In this document: piece by piece, positions 24,430 to 34,368 of the stretch
Layout: each line of letters opens with the position of its first letter
Numbering within the stretch: position 1 is the stretch's first letter
Assembly: GCF_017601095.1 (NCBI RefSeq)
Contig: NZ_JAGFUX010000006.1
Coordinates: 59,050 to 123,049 of the forward strand
Direction: 5' to 3'
DNA length: 64,000 nucleotides
DNA from: Streptococcus suis
GTDB taxonomy: Bacteria; Bacillota; Bacilli; Lactobacillales; Streptococcaceae
Made by a program: the position numbers and the translations under genes
Notes under the pieces: generated by a model
What the model was told of the DNA's origin: nothing
Databases searched by the model: none
Seen by the model: only the letters and a program-made list of their open reading frames with translations

Positions 24430-26193
24430 CTAATTGTTTAGCTTGCTGTTCACGTATGTTTCAACGTTGACCAAGTGTTCCTCATAAGAGTTTGTGAAGT
24501 AAACAGTTCCTGTCGTTACATCTGCGACAAAGTAGTAGTAGTCGGTTGTATTTGGATTTACTGTTGCTTCGATAGCTGATAGACTTGGGCTATCAACTGG
24601 ACCAGGCATCAAGCCGTAGTTGACATAGATGTTATATGGTGAATCGATTGCTGTATCGATAGCAGCATCTTGTGCCAAGGTTGTTTCTTGACCAAGCATG
24701 CCCATTGCATAAAGAATTGCAATGTTAGATTGAAGTGGAATACCTGCATTGATACGGTTGTAGAAGACGCTTGCGATATTGCGACGATCTTCATCTGTCG
24801 AACCTTCTTTTTCAACCAAGGAAGCCATGGTCAACACAGAATTAACATCCAAGCCTTTGGCTGCCAAGCTCTCATAGTAAGGCTTCAAGTTGGCATCCAT
24901 TGCAGCAATCATTTGCTCAATCAAGCCTTCAACTGTTGTATCAGCTGTATAATCATAGGTTGCTGGGAAGAGGTAGCCTTCCAATTGGTATTTAACACCA
25001 GAATCTGCTGCTGGCAAGCTGGCAAACAAAGTTGGGTAAGCTGCTACCATACGTGCAATAAAGTCTTGGTTTTGCACTGTTGCCATAAACTCTTCAGCAG
25101 TAAATGGTGTTGTATCCGTTGTGTCATCTGTATAGACATTGTCTGTTACAGACTTCGAGATTTGCTCTAGTGTATAACCTTCGACCACCAAGACCTTACC
25201 AGCGATTGGATCTTCCGCTACTGGTGTACCACCTTCTTGCAAGGCTTTTGCCAAGTCATCTACTGACATACTTTGGCTCAAATTGTAGAAACCACTTTGG
25301 AAATTGTTGTAGCTCTTCAATTTTGAATAGTAGTTGAAAATGGTTGCATTCTTGATCAAGTTGTTGTCTTGGAGGATTTCTGCAATTTTTTTCGTTGATG
25401 AACCTTCCGGAATTTCAACCTGCACTGTCTCCGTTGCACTGGCATTGATAGGCTCCAAGCTAGATTTAACGTAGAAATAACCTGAAACAGCTGTCAAAAT
25501 CAAGGCTAAGACGGTTACTAACATTACAACAGAAACGATGCGCTTAGCAGCCTTATCTTTTTTCTTACGAACTTGTTTTGTGCTACGGCGTCTTGGTGTC
25601 TCAGAATCTGTTTTCGCCATTTGTGAATTACCAGCTGGAACAGGAGGCACGATAGTCTTATCCAACTCCGTTTCTCCCACAGCCTGAGGTGTTGCTTCAA
25701 GAGATTCAACAACTGGATCGGAAACTGGAATTGGACTTGGAACGGAACGCTCAAAGTTCTCAGCCATTGAACGCAACTCAGAAATATTTCGTTCAACTGT
25801 GTTATCAAATTCAGGTCTAGCTTCAGAACTTGTAGCATCTACTGAAGTAACCGCTGCACTTGGCTCTGACTGCTTCACTACAACCGGTACTTCTTCCTCA
25901 AATGCAATCGTATCGATTTTTACCGCTGGTTCGCCTAATTCCTCAACTATCGGAGTCACTGGCTGATCACCTGGTAAAACGGCTTCATCTACTGCAACTG
26001 GCTCAGGTACAACAATCTCCTCAACTGGAAGATGGTCTTCAACAAGCGGTTCTGGTTGCAAATCAATGGATTCCGTTTGAACCTGTCCCTGGGCCTCTCT
26101 TAATCTTTTTTGCTTTAATTCTTCTAAATCCCGTAAAATTTGTTCACGAAAATTGGAAGATTGTGTGTTCTTTTCTTTTGAATCGTTGCTCAC
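24430..26193 (-). CDS. mltG: Endolytic murein transglycosylase MltG
   Basis: This 587-residue protein has a long Glu/Pro/Val-rich cytoplasmic region (about 1-215), one membrane helix (IVSVVMLVTVLALILTAVSG, about 219-238), a LysM-like subdomain and the YceG catalytic domain. The catalytic Glu is in ASLVEKEGSTDEDRRNIASV (about residue 460). It cuts nascent glycan strands inside the chain and in pneumococcus belongs to the peripheral wall elongation machinery. The start is GTG 26193, since AAAGGAG lies 7 bases before it; the TTG used by the longest frame lies before that site. It ends shortly before greA. Confidence 0.95.
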   Translation of the reverse strand: MSNDSKEKNTQSSNFREQILRDLEELKQKRLREAQGQVQTESIDLQPEPLVEDHLPVEEIVVPEPVAVDEAVLPGDQPVTPIVEELGEPAVKIDTIAFEEEVPVVVKQSEPSAAVTSVDATSSEARPEFDNTVERNISELRSMAENFERSVPSPIPVSDPVVESLEATPQAVGETELDKTIVPPVPAGNSQMAKTDSETPRRRSTKQVRKKKDKAAKRIVSVVMLVTVLALILTAVSGYFYVKSSLEPINASATETVQVEIPEGSSTKKIAEILQDNNLIKNATIFNYYSKLKSYNNFQSGFYNLSQSMSVDDLAKALQEGGTPVAEDPIAGKVLVVEGYTLEQISKSVTDNVYTDDTTDTTPFTAEEFMATVQNQDFIARMVAAYPTLFASLPAADSGVKYQLEGYLFPATYDYTADTTVEGLIEQMIAAMDANLKPYYESLAAKGLDVNSVLTMASLVEKEGSTDEDRRNIASVFYNRINAGIPLQSNIAILYAMGMLGQETTLAQDAAIDTAIDSPYNIYVNYGLMPGPVDSPSLSAIEATVNPNTTDYYYFVADVTTGTVYFTNSYEEHLVNVETYVNSKLNN

Positions 26194-26268
26194 AATTAAA
26201 CTCCTTTCACACAATTACCTTTTATTATATCTTAAAAACCTAACAAAATCAAGAGCTTCCTTTATTTA

Positions 26269-26748
26269 TCAGGCTTTCCACCGCATTTGGTACCAAGATG
26301 CCCCCCCAAATTGTGACAAACCAATTCCTAAATCTTCAAATCCATTCATCGTATAAAAGGAAAGTAGTTCTTCATGGCAGGTCAAGCTGATGCCTTCCCA
26401 ACCTTGATTGACCACTAAGTCCTTCAAACTGGCTAATAATAGGCTACCCAAACCTTGCCCCTTGTAGGATTTGGCAACAGCTAAACTCGCAACGGCTAGG
26501 CAACTTCCTGCTTCGTCTGCCCTTACTTCTTGGAAATAGACTTGGTCGGTCAGGTCCCAGCCCACAATCGGCCTGGTCAATAAAAAGGCACAAACTTGAC
26601 CTTGGTCCTCTACCACTAAAGAAGTAGATGAGTTACTTGCAAACGACGCAAGGACAGCTGGCGAAATTCGCTCTTCCGCAACAAAACTGGCCTCTTCCAA
26701 AGCCAGAAGCGCCGCCTCATCTTCTGTTGTCAATAATCGTAGCTGCAT
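26269..26748 (-). CDS. GNAT family N-acetyltransferase
   Basis: This is a 159-residue protein with the acetyl-CoA-binding motif A, VAKSYKGQGLGSLLLASLKD (about residues 92-111), and a C-terminal YTMNGFEDLGIG. The acceptor is unknown. It lies between murC and mltG, a common streptococcal order. AAAGGAAAC precedes the ATG. Confidence 0.9.
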   Translation of the reverse strand: MQLRLLTTEDEAALLALEEASFVAEERISPAVLASFASNSSTSLVVEDQGQVCAFLLTRPIVGWDLTDQVYFQEVRADEAGSCLAVASLAVAKSYKGQGLGSLLLASLKDLVVNQGWEGISLTCHEELLSFYTMNGFEDLGIGLSQFGGASWYQMRWKA

Positions 26749-26763
26749 ATTGTTTCCTTTCTA

Positions 26764-26800
26764 GCAAGCAAAGACAGAGGCTTGACCCCTGTCTCTGCTC
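26764..26800 (-). terminator. Probable terminator of murC
   Basis: On the minus strand, AGACAGGGG/CCTCTGTCT forms an imperfect stem with a short loop, followed by TTTGCTTG. It lies just after the murC stop codon. Weak T-run. Confidence 0.5.
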
Positions 26801-26805
26801 TATTC

Positions 26806-28137
26806 CTATTGAACATTATTAGCTAGGTTGGACAGCAAGCGCTCGAAGGAATACTCATAGGATTGAATATCCCCTGCTCCCATGAAGACATAGACTGCAT
26901 TGTCATGGTCAAGGAGCGGTGAAGTATTTTCTACTGTTACCAGCCCACCTTTTTTATTGATTTTAGCTGCCAAATCTTCCACTTTTACCTGACCATTATC
27001 AGTTTCACGCGCCGACCCGTAGATTTGTGCTAAATAAACTGCATCTGCATCATTGAGGGCTTCTGCAAACTCATCCAAAAGAGCAATGGTCCGTGTGAAG
27101 GTATGCGGTTGAAAAATGGCCACAATCTCTTTACTTGGGTATTTCTGACGTGCTGCATCAATGGTAGCAATAATTTCGGTTGGATGGTGGGCGAAGTCAT
27201 CAATAATGACCGTATCGTTGACCACTTTCTCTGTAAAACGACGTTTGACTCCACCAAAGGTTTTCAAATGTTCCGCTACCAAGTTCAAGTCAAATCCAGC
27301 CACATAGAGGTTAGCAATGACTGCGGTTGCATTCATGACATTGTGCTTGCCAAAAGTCGGAATTTGGAATTCACCAAGCTCTTTCTCACCATGACGAATC
27401 TTGAACTGAGAACCTGTTGTTGAAGGTTTCAAATCATAAGCAATAAAGTCATTATCCTCACCAAAACCGTAGTAATAGATCGGCGCTTGAGCTGTAATCT
27501 GACGGAGTTGCTCGTCTTCCCCATACAGAAAGAGTCCTTTTTTCACCTGTTTAGCATAATCATTAAAGGCATTGAAGACATCCTCCAAGCTGGTGAAATA
27601 GTCTGGGTGGTCAAAGTCAACGTTTGTAATGATGCTGTATTCAGGATAGTAAGGTTTAAAGTGACGCTCATACTCATCAGACTCAAAGACGAAATACTGG
27701 GCATTGGCGGAGCCACGACCTGTACCATCTCCAATCAAAAAAGAGGTATCTGTAATGTTACGCATGACATGGGCCAAGAGACCTGTTGTTGAAGTTTTAC
27801 CGTGTGCACCTGCTACCCCAAGACTAGTGAAGTCCTTCATAAATTCACCCAGAAATTCATGGTAGCGTTTGTAAGACAAGCCTTGAGCGTCGGCGTAGGC
27901 AATTTCTACGTTATTATCTGGGCGGAAGGCATTTCCAGCGATCAATTCGACACCAGCTGTGATGTTCTTCTCATCAAAGGGAAGGATTGCAATTCCTGCT
28001 TGCTCCAAACCACGCTGAGTAAAATAATATTTCTCAACATCGCTTCCTTGCACCTTGTGACCCATCTGGTGCAACATAAGCGCTAGGGCACTCATCCCTG
28101 AACCCTTAATCCCGATAAAATGATAGGTTTTTGTCAT
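26806..28137 (-). CDS. murC: UDP-N-acetylmuramate--L-alanine ligase
   Basis: This 443-residue enzyme adds the first amino acid of the peptidoglycan stem. The N-terminal Rossmann motif is [20 protein letters not shown], the ATP loop [19 protein letters not shown] (about residue 110), and the central metal/ligase block [10 protein letters not shown] and [10 protein letters not shown] (about 290). Length is normal. The start codon overlaps the stop of the preceding hypothetical gene (TAATG). Confidence 0.97.
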   Translation of the reverse strand: MTKTYHFIGIKGSGMSALALMLHQMGHKVQGSDVEKYYFTQRGLEQAGIAILPFDEKNITAGVELIAGNAFRPDNNVEIAYADAQGLSYKRYHEFLGEFMKDFTSLGVAGAHGKTSTTGLLAHVMRNITDTSFLIGDGTGRGSANAQYFVFESDEYERHFKPYYPEYSIITNVDFDHPDYFTSLEDVFNAFNDYAKQVKKGLFLYGEDEQLRQITAQAPIYYYGFGEDNDFIAYDLKPSTTGSQFKIRHGEKELGEFQIPTFGKHNVMNATAVIANLYVAGFDLNLVAEHLKTFGGVKRRFTEKVVNDTVIIDDFAHHPTEIIATIDAARQKYPSKEIVAIFQPHTFTRTIALLDEFAEALNDADAVYLAQIYGSARETDNGQVKVEDLAAKINKKGGLVTVENTSPLLDHDNAVYVFMGAGDIQSYEYSFERLLSNLANNVQ

Positions 28138-28817
28138 TAGATTTCCTCTTCCATGTGTGTTAAATTCAATTCTTGGGCCAGGCGGCGTTCTTTTTGAAAT
28201 TTCCGCTCTGGGTAATTGTATACCTGACTCTTCCTCAAGAAATCATAGGAGTTGCGTGGTTTTTCCTGTTCTTGTTCCCTATCTTCTTTTTTCAAAGAGT
28301 AAACAGGTGGTAGGTCTGCCAAGATGTAATTTTCTTGACGTAGTCTGTTTGCTAAGTCAGCTAGTTCCTGACTCAGCTTTTGAGGCTGGTCTACTGGCCG
28401 TTCTTTTTTGAAGACCTTAGCTGGATGAGGCTTGTCATTTTTCAAATAACTAGCCGATTTTTTCCGTTTGATGTCTTCCCTAGCTTGCTCACGCGCCAAT
28501 TGTCCCTGTGTCTTTGGTAAGGCTTCGCCTCGTGTCTCTGTTTTGACCATCGGCTTGGCCAACCGTTCCTTACGAGAATATGGGCTTGGCTTCACTTCAA
28601 ACAAAGGCGGCAGCAAGTCCCTCTCTGATGGACCGTCCTGTACTAGATTTTCCTTTTCTGGATGGTCCGTTGACACAGGCCCATCAAAAAAACGGTCCTG
28701 GTAGTTTCCTCGGATATTACTGATTAAGTCTGTTTCATCGTACAGATCCATTACCGGTCGCGTTTCGACGACGTTTTCATGGTCTGCAATCACTGGAAAA
28801 CGATTCTGGCTATTCAT
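28137..28817 (-). CDS. Conserved charged protein between murC and the SNF2 gene
   Basis: This 226-residue, Lys/Glu/Arg/Pro-rich soluble protein has no membrane segment and no domain I recognise. Low-complexity charged stretches (about residues 85-140) suggest disorder, and the C-terminal third is probably helical ([20 protein letters not shown]). A homologue occupies the same place between murC and the SNF2 ATPase in pneumococcus. The gene has AGAGGAC before its ATG and is translationally coupled to murC. Function unknown; a wall or DNA-related accessory role is only suggested by position. Confidence 0.75.
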   Translation of the reverse strand: MNSQNRFPVIADHENVVETRPVMDLYDETDLISNIRGNYQDRFFDGPVSTDHPEKENLVQDGPSERDLLPPLFEVKPSPYSRKERLAKPMVKTETRGEALPKTQGQLAREQAREDIKRKKSASYLKNDKPHPAKVFKKERPVDQPQKLSQELADLANRLRQENYILADLPPVYSLKKEDREQEQEKPRNSYDFLRKSQVYNYPERKFQKERRLAQELNLTHMEEEI

Positions 28818-28923
28818 AGTCCTCTCATCCTTTCAAACAGATATTATACCACAGAAGCCGATTTTTGACCAAGTTTATCTTTCTGAAGCTGATTTATGGG
28901 CAAACTCCAAACTTCAATTCCTA

Positions 28924-31900
28924 TCAATCATTGGCTTCTTGACCCGGGGGTAGGCCCAAAATATGTCGGATATCATCCAGAGACAGGGAGGCACGATCAT
29001 CTGTTCCATCCAGTACGCTAGTCACCAGTTCTGCCTTGCTCGCTTGTAATTCTTGAATTTTCTCTTCGATGGTACCCTTGGTAATCAAGCGGTAACATTC
29101 CACTTTAGCTTCCTGCCCCATACGGTGCGCCCTACTGATGGCCTGAGCTTCCACCGCCGGATTCCACCATAAATCCACCAAAATAACCGTGTCTGCCCCA
29201 GTCAAATTCAAACCGACTCCCCCTGCCTTCAAGGAAATCAAGAAAACATCCCGGCTCCCCTTGTTAAATGCCTGGGTCATTTCCTGTCGCTCTTTTGCAG
29301 GGGTTGATCCAGTCAAGAGATAGGAGGTCATCCCCAAATCATCCACCTCCTGGGCAATCAAGTCCAGCATCTGGCGAAATTGAGAGAAAATCAAGACACG
29401 GTGTTGCTCTGCCTTTAACCGTTCAAGCAAGTCTCTCAAGCTAGCTAACTTTCCACTGTCTCCTTGATAGGAATCCATAAACAGTTTCGGCGTATCACAA
29501 ATTTGCCTCAAGCGGGTAATGCCAGCCAAAATTTCAATTCTCCTCTTTTGCAAGGCCTCATCTCCACTATCTAACAAGCCCGATCGAATTTGTTCCAACT
29601 GGGCCAAGTAAAGAGATTTTTGCTGATCTGTTAGTTCTGAAATAACCTTCGATTCAATCAAATCAGGCAATTCCACCAATACATCCTCTTTTCGCCTTCT
29701 AAGGACAAAGGGCTGAATCAGCTTGGAAACCGCAGAGGCAGTAAGTTTGGAAAATTCTTTCTTGCTAGGCAATAAACCAGGCAAAACAATTTGAAAAATG
29801 GACCACAACTCGGACAGCCGGTTTTCAATCGGTGTTCCTGATAGGGCAAAAACCCTTTCCACTTCAAAATTCCGCAAGAGCTGTGCTATCCTGGTCTGAG
29901 TATTTTTCATCACTTGGGCTTCATCCAGGAATAGGTAGTGGAAGGACTTGTTTTTGTATTCGTCCACATCTTGACGAAAGGCAGTATAGCTGGTCACATA
30001 AACATGGTGTTCTTCCGATAGCAAGGAAACACGCTGGTCCTTACTCCCGTTGACCACCATCAGGTCCATGTGGGGAGCAAATTGATGAAATTCATCCTGC
30101 CAGTTATAGATCAAACTCGATGGCGCCAAGATCAACACCTTGCCATCTGTTGGCTTCTTGGTAGACAGAAAGGCAATGGTTTGCAGGGTCTTTCCTAGCC
30201 CCATCTCATCGGCTAAGATACCGCCAAAACCAAAATGATCTAAGCTTGCAAGCCATTGAATACCTACTTTTTGGTAATCCCTCAACTGGCTCGTAATCTG
30301 AACTTCTGGCATAGGGAAGCCCTCTGGCCGCGCTAGATAACGTGCCATCTCTAGGAATTCCTTAGAAAAAGCTATGTCTCCCCTTCCTGCCAAGCTCTCT
30401 GCCAACTGGTGGGCTCTAAAAGAAGGCACCGACAGGCCACCCTTGCGCATGCGACCAATCCGCAACTCCTGCAAGGTTTGACTGATGGCGCGAGTCTCCT
30501 GATCAAAAACCAACAACTTCCCCTGCCTGGTTGAATAATAGGCCTCCTGGCTAAACAAGGCCGACAGAGCTGCATCTACTTCTTCCTGGTCAATCCCATC
30601 AAAATCAAAGAGAACCTGCAACAAACCTTGACCCTTCTCAATCTGAATCTTAGGACTTGGGCTGACCTGAAGCGCCTTCAGGCTCGGACTCAAGTGAACC
30701 AAGCCCATCTTAGAAAACTGCTCCAGTTTTTGAGTGAAAAAACGATACAGATCTGCGCCTGACATTGGGGCATGTAGGGCCTGAAAATCTCCGACAAATC
30801 CAGCCTTGTCCATCATATCCAAGACAGCATCCAAATGGTTCTTATGACTAGCAAAGGGTAGTTGGTCCAGTTCTTCGCGACTTGTCACTAAGACGCGAGC
30901 AAAGCGGAGCTGCAAGGCTAAGCTGATCTCCCCAGACTCTGTTTGATCAAAGTGAAACTCTGGTTTAAAATCACGAATTTCAAATTGTTTGGGAGCTACA
31001 ACAGGACCTAACTGGGCTAAATCAAGCAAAATCAAGGCCAGCTGAGCTTGATCTCGAAACTCCACACGCACCTGCCCCTGACCAGATGAGAGGTCCAAAT
31101 AGGAGAGCAAAACGGACCGAATCCGCTCCTGTTGTCGGCTGACCAGATATAATTGATTGCCAACGAGCAAAAAGCGTCCCTTATACAGTTCCAAGACAGG
31201 CTTTTCTTCAAATACCACCAAAAAGTGGTTAGTATCCACCTTGACCTGAAAACGATACAGTTCCTGGTCAGCCTGCAAGTTTCCAACGGCAACCGCGTCA
31301 TAGGCCTTTAGTTGGTGTTCAAATTGAAAATCAGCCAAGTCCTGCATTAGTTCTACCCCTTCTTCAAAGGCGACTAGAGGCAAGCGCAGATGCCGACCCA
31401 TATTGACAAAAATCGGATCATCCAAGCGGACACGATTGGGCTGCAAGCGATCTAAAAAATCCAAAAAAAACTGACTAGCCTGATCAAAATCAGCATAGGT
31501 CAACTGCTCAAAATAGTGCTTCCCAAATTGGTAATTTCCTTGGTTGGCTACTACTTTCAAAAAGGCTCCTATATCACGGACAACATACCATTTATCATCT
31601 GGATAGCGGGAAATCTTCAAGGTCCAATCAATGGTTTTCTCAAAGGCCATGACCTGCCCATGGACAGACAATCGATAGGTCCACCGTCCATCCTCATAGG
31701 GGCGTTTTAGGCTTTCAATAAAGGGATTCTCCTCTAGAATTTCCTCCTGCAAAGCCACCTCCTCCTGATGGGCATGTAGCTGCATCTTGCCTTCCGGATG
31801 ATTGTTAAAATAGTATTCTACCGCTGCTTGGTGCAGGCAGTATCGCCGCAGACCATAATCTGCGCATTGACAAACCACCTCTTGTCCCCTCAAATCATAC

Positions 31901-32025
31901 TCGACTTCAACACCCTGACAATCAAATACAAATCGCTTGTCCTGAACAGTTTTCAACCGAAGATGCCCAGCCTCGTAGAGATCAATTCCAGCTTGTCGAA
32001 TCCGACCCGGCATTAATTTTCCCAT
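28924..32025 (-). CDS. SNF2 family DEAD/DEAH-like ATPase with SWIM zinc finger
   Basis: This is a 1033-residue protein. The N-terminal SWIM finger C-x-C-x(n)-C-x-H is visible (CQCADYGLRRYCLHQAAVEY, about residues 48-67), followed by a long SNF2-associated region. The C-terminal Snf2 ATPase has Walker A DEMGLGKTLQT (about 605), the DEAH-like box DEAQVMKN, and motifs V/VI (LKAGGVGLNLTGADTVILVD, RAHRMGQ). Such proteins translocate on double-stranded DNA and remodel protein-DNA complexes; the bacterial role is unclear. ATG 32025 is chosen for its GGAGAGG site. Confidence 0.93.
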   Translation of the reverse strand: MGKLMPGRIRQAGIDLYEAGHLRLKTVQDKRFVFDCQGVEVEYDLRGQEVVCQCADYGLRRYCLHQAAVEYYFNNHPEGKMQLHAHQEEVALQEEILEENPFIESLKRPYEDGRWTYRLSVHGQVMAFEKTIDWTLKISRYPDDKWYVVRDIGAFLKVVANQGNYQFGKHYFEQLTYADFDQASQFFLDFLDRLQPNRVRLDDPIFVNMGRHLRLPLVAFEEGVELMQDLADFQFEHQLKAYDAVAVGNLQADQELYRFQVKVDTNHFLVVFEEKPVLELYKGRFLLVGNQLYLVSRQQERIRSVLLSYLDLSSGQGQVRVEFRDQAQLALILLDLAQLGPVVAPKQFEIRDFKPEFHFDQTESGEISLALQLRFARVLVTSREELDQLPFASHKNHLDAVLDMMDKAGFVGDFQALHAPMSGADLYRFFTQKLEQFSKMGLVHLSPSLKALQVSPSPKIQIEKGQGLLQVLFDFDGIDQEEVDAALSALFSQEAYYSTRQGKLLVFDQETRAISQTLQELRIGRMRKGGLSVPSFRAHQLAESLAGRGDIAFSKEFLEMARYLARPEGFPMPEVQITSQLRDYQKVGIQWLASLDHFGFGGILADEMGLGKTLQTIAFLSTKKPTDGKVLILAPSSLIYNWQDEFHQFAPHMDLMVVNGSKDQRVSLLSEEHHVYVTSYTAFRQDVDEYKNKSFHYLFLDEAQVMKNTQTRIAQLLRNFEVERVFALSGTPIENRLSELWSIFQIVLPGLLPSKKEFSKLTASAVSKLIQPFVLRRRKEDVLVELPDLIESKVISELTDQQKSLYLAQLEQIRSGLLDSGDEALQKRRIEILAGITRLRQICDTPKLFMDSYQGDSGKLASLRDLLERLKAEQHRVLIFSQFRQMLDLIAQEVDDLGMTSYLLTGSTPAKERQEMTQAFNKGSRDVFLISLKAGGVGLNLTGADTVILVDLWWNPAVEAQAISRAHRMGQEAKVECYRLITKGTIEEKIQELQASKAELVTSVLDGTDDRASLSLDDIRHILGLPPGQEAND

Positions 32026-32126
32026 CGCCTCTCCTTTTCTACTCCCAGCCAACAACTCGTCACATAACTAAATTGTATCTTTTCATTATAGCATATTTTC
32101 AAATAGAACTCTTGGGCCAGGCATAG

Positions 32127-32154
32127 AAAAAACACCCGTTTTCCAACTGGTGTT
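32127..32154 (-). terminator. Terminator of the FGLRYW membrane-protein pair
   Basis: The stem AACACC/GGTGTT with extra pairing in the loop is followed by TTTTTTC on the minus strand, adjacent to the stop codon at 32156. Confidence 0.8.
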
Positions 32155-32155
32155 C

Positions 32156-32464
32156 TTAAGAAAGCTGTTTATAATAGAGGGTCACCCGCCACATTTTCCT
32201 GATATGGCCCATGGTTTTCAAAAACCAAAAGAACAGAGCGGGGGCCAAAAGAAGACCCGAAACAAGGAGAAGCCAGTCCCCTCCTTTCATAAAAACTAGG
32301 AAGAAAACGACCGTTACAAAGCCAAGAAAGCCAAGCAACAAAAGATTGACCACCACTGCTAGCCATCCTAGCCAGTAACGAAGGCCAAAGGGTGGGTGCT
32401 TTCTTTCATCAAAGTCTGCCAATCCAGTCAAAAACTCCACCAAGACTTCACCGATTATTTCCAT
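32156..32464 (-). CDS. Small membrane protein with PFGLRYW motif, copy 2
   Basis: This is a 102-residue protein with two membrane helices (LGWLAVVVNLLLLGFLGFVT and WLLLVSGLLLAPALFFWFLK) and a basic C-terminus (HIRKMWRVTLYYKQLS). It is homologous to the gene just upstream: both share D-[DE]-[EK]-x-x-P-F-G-L-R-Y-W before the first helix and a K/R-x-x-YY-x-Q end. Function unknown. It has AAGGGG upstream and lies 13 bases after its paralogue. Confidence 0.75.
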   Translation of the reverse strand: MEIIGEVLVEFLTGLADFDERKHPPFGLRYWLGWLAVVVNLLLLGFLGFVTVVFFLVFMKGGDWLLLVSGLLLAPALFFWFLKTMGHIRKMWRVTLYYKQLS

Positions 32465-32477
32465 ATGGTCGATCCCC

Positions 32478-32807
32478 TTATTTCATCTGCTGATAATACT
32501 TGGTCCGTCGAATTAAGGTTTTGATAGCCCTAGCCAGTAAAATCGTCAACACACTTGCCCCAAATACCAAGAAAAGAAAGATACCAACCAAGAACCTGTC
32601 AAAATGGTTGAAAACCATGATGGATCCAACTGCGTAGGTTACAAAATAAACCAAAAGAGTCACAAAAAACACCAATATACACGCAAAGGCTCCAAACCAG
32701 TAACGAAGGCCAAAGGGCTTGTACTGCTTATCTTCATAGTCTACTAGTAGAAGAGCCGGAACTGTTAGAAATGCAAACAACATTAGAATGACATTGCCCG
32801 CTATCAT
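32478..32807 (-). CDS. Small membrane protein with PFGLRYW motif, copy 1
   Basis: This is a 109-residue protein with three membrane helices: an N-terminal one (IAGNVILMLFAFLTVPALLL) and two after the conserved DYEDKQYKPFGLRYWFG. It ends in IRRTKYYQQMK. AGGAGGTGATTCC precedes ATG 32807, which sets the start; the longer open frame overlaps the upstream hairpin. It forms a tandem paralogous pair with 32156-32464. Function unknown; no domain recognised. Confidence 0.75.
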   Translation of the reverse strand: MIAGNVILMLFAFLTVPALLLVDYEDKQYKPFGLRYWFGAFACILVFFVTLLVYFVTYAVGSIMVFNHFDRFLVGIFLFLVFGASVLTILLARAIKTLIRRTKYYQQMK

Positions 32808-32854
32808 GGAATCACCTCCTTTTTTCATTGTAGCATTTTTTACATAGCGTGCAA

Positions 32855-32880
32855 AGAAAAAAGAGGTTTCCCTCTTTTTA
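32855..32880 (-). terminator. Hairpin with T-runs, probable original terminator of der
   Basis: The stem AAAAAGAGG/CCTCTTTTT is symmetrical. On the minus strand it lies after der but is separated from its stop codon by the 159-bp element 32881-33039. Confidence 0.7.
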
Positions 32881-33039
32881 GAACCTGTATTCACAAGCGA
32901 AGTGCTTGACTATAAGAGATAGTTTTTTGCTAATCAAGGCAGTTTTTTGAGGGAATACTGACTGTATTTTGAAAAAAACTAACGATGAGTAGCTGAAAAC
33001 TAGCCTTAGATGGAAGTACTGAACTGTGAATACAGGTTC
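32881..33039. mobile_element. MITE-like element with 15-bp terminal inverted repeats
   Basis: The 159-bp stretch begins GAACCTGTATTCACA and ends with its exact complement TGTGAATACAGGTTC. It is flanked by TTA on both sides (32878-32880 and 33040-33042), a possible target duplication; the right copy is the der stop codon. It carries no reading frame. Internal short inverted repeats (for example AGTTTTTT ... AAAAAACT) suggest it can fold. It is probably mobilised in trans by a transposase not in this window. Confidence 0.7.
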
Positions 33040-34350
33040 TTATTTCCGTTTTCGTGCAATCAGATGAATCGGTGTTCCTTCGAAGACAAAGGCCTTGCGG
33101 ATTTGATTTTCTAAGAAACGCATGTAGGAGAAGTGCATGAGCTCTTCTTCGTTGACAAAGACCACAAAGGTAGGTGGCTTGGTCGCAACCTGGGTCGCAT
33201 AGAAAATTTTCAAGCGTTTGCCCTTGTCGGTCGGTGTTGGGTTAATGGCAATGGCATCCATGATGACATCGTTGAGAACAGCCGACGGAATACGGGTATT
33301 CTGGCTTTCGCTAATGGCCTTAATCATCTCAGGCAACTTATGCAAGCGCTGCTTGGTCAAGGCCGATACAAAGATAATCGGTGCGTAAGACAAATACTGG
33401 AACTGGTCGCGAATATCATCTTCCCATTTCTTCATGGTGTGGTTGTCTTTTTCCAGCGTGTCCCACTTGTTAACGACGATAATCATCCCCTTACCAGCTT
33501 CATGGGCAAAGCCTGCGATGCGTTTGTCATACTCACGAATGCCTTCTTCTGCATTGATGACCATGAGTATAACATCTGAGCGTTCAATGGCACGCATAGC
33601 ACGCATAACAGAGTATTTCTCTGTATTTTCATAAACCTTACCAGACTTGCGCATACCTGCTGTGTCAATCATGGTAAATTCCTGACCCTCTGGGTCTGTA
33701 AAATGGGTATCAATGGCATCACGGGTCGTTCCCGCAACAGGCGAGGCAATCACACGGTCCTCACCCAAAATAGCGTTAATCAAACTTGATTTACCAACAT
33801 TGGGACGACCGATCAAGCTGAACTTGATAATGTCTGGATTTTCCTCCGCTTCCACCGCTGGAAGATTGTCCACAATAGCATCCAAGACATCCCCTGTTCC
33901 GATACCGTGTACAGAAGATACAGGATAGGGATCCCCAAGGCCTAGTGAATAGAAATCATAGATATCATTTCGCATCTCAGGATTGTCAACCTTGTTGACA
34001 GCCAGAATGACTGGCTTATTGGTCTTGTAAAGGATACGTGATACGTATTCATCCGCATCAGTCACACCTTCCTTACCTGATACGACAAAGACAATGACAT
34101 CCGCCTCATCCATAGCAATCTCAGCCTGGTGCTTGATTTGCTCCATAAAAGGAGCATCCACATCATCGATACCACCTGTATCAATCAGCGAAAACTTGCG
34201 GTTGAGCCACTCTGCAGTAGCATAGATACGGTCACGAGTCACGCCTTCCACATCTTCGACAATGGAAATCCGCTCCCCTGCAATTCGGTTAAATAAAGTT
34301 GATTTTCCAACGTTGGGACGTCCAACGATGGCAATAGTTGGTAGAGCCAT
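33040..34350 (-). CDS. der: Ribosome assembly GTPase Der (EngA)
   Basis: This 436-residue double GTPase is needed for 50S maturation. G domain 1: [17 protein letters not shown] (about residue 9), DTGG and NKVD. G domain 2: [17 protein letters not shown] (about 181), DTAG and NKWD. A C-terminal KH-like domain ends in HLIARKRK. Length is standard. GAGGAGGAGCC precedes the ATG. The stop codon abuts the MITE-like element, so the normal terminator now lies about 160 bases further away. Confidence 0.97.
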   Translation of the reverse strand: MALPTIAIVGRPNVGKSTLFNRIAGERISIVEDVEGVTRDRIYATAEWLNRKFSLIDTGGIDDVDAPFMEQIKHQAEIAMDEADVIVFVVSGKEGVTDADEYVSRILYKTNKPVILAVNKVDNPEMRNDIYDFYSLGLGDPYPVSSVHGIGTGDVLDAIVDNLPAVEAEENPDIIKFSLIGRPNVGKSSLINAILGEDRVIASPVAGTTRDAIDTHFTDPEGQEFTMIDTAGMRKSGKVYENTEKYSVMRAMRAIERSDVILMVINAEEGIREYDKRIAGFAHEAGKGMIIVVNKWDTLEKDNHTMKKWEDDIRDQFQYLSYAPIIFVSALTKQRLHKLPEMIKAISESQNTRIPSAVLNDVIMDAIAINPTPTDKGKRLKIFYATQVATKPPTFVVFVNEEELMHFSYMRFLENQIRKAFVFEGTPIHLIARKRK

Positions 34351-34368
34351 GGCTCCTCCTCTTCTAGT

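Noticed and set aside
24670..25170. 166-codon plus-strand frame inside mltG
   Set aside because: Cys/His-rich composition typical of antisense translation; no start signal.
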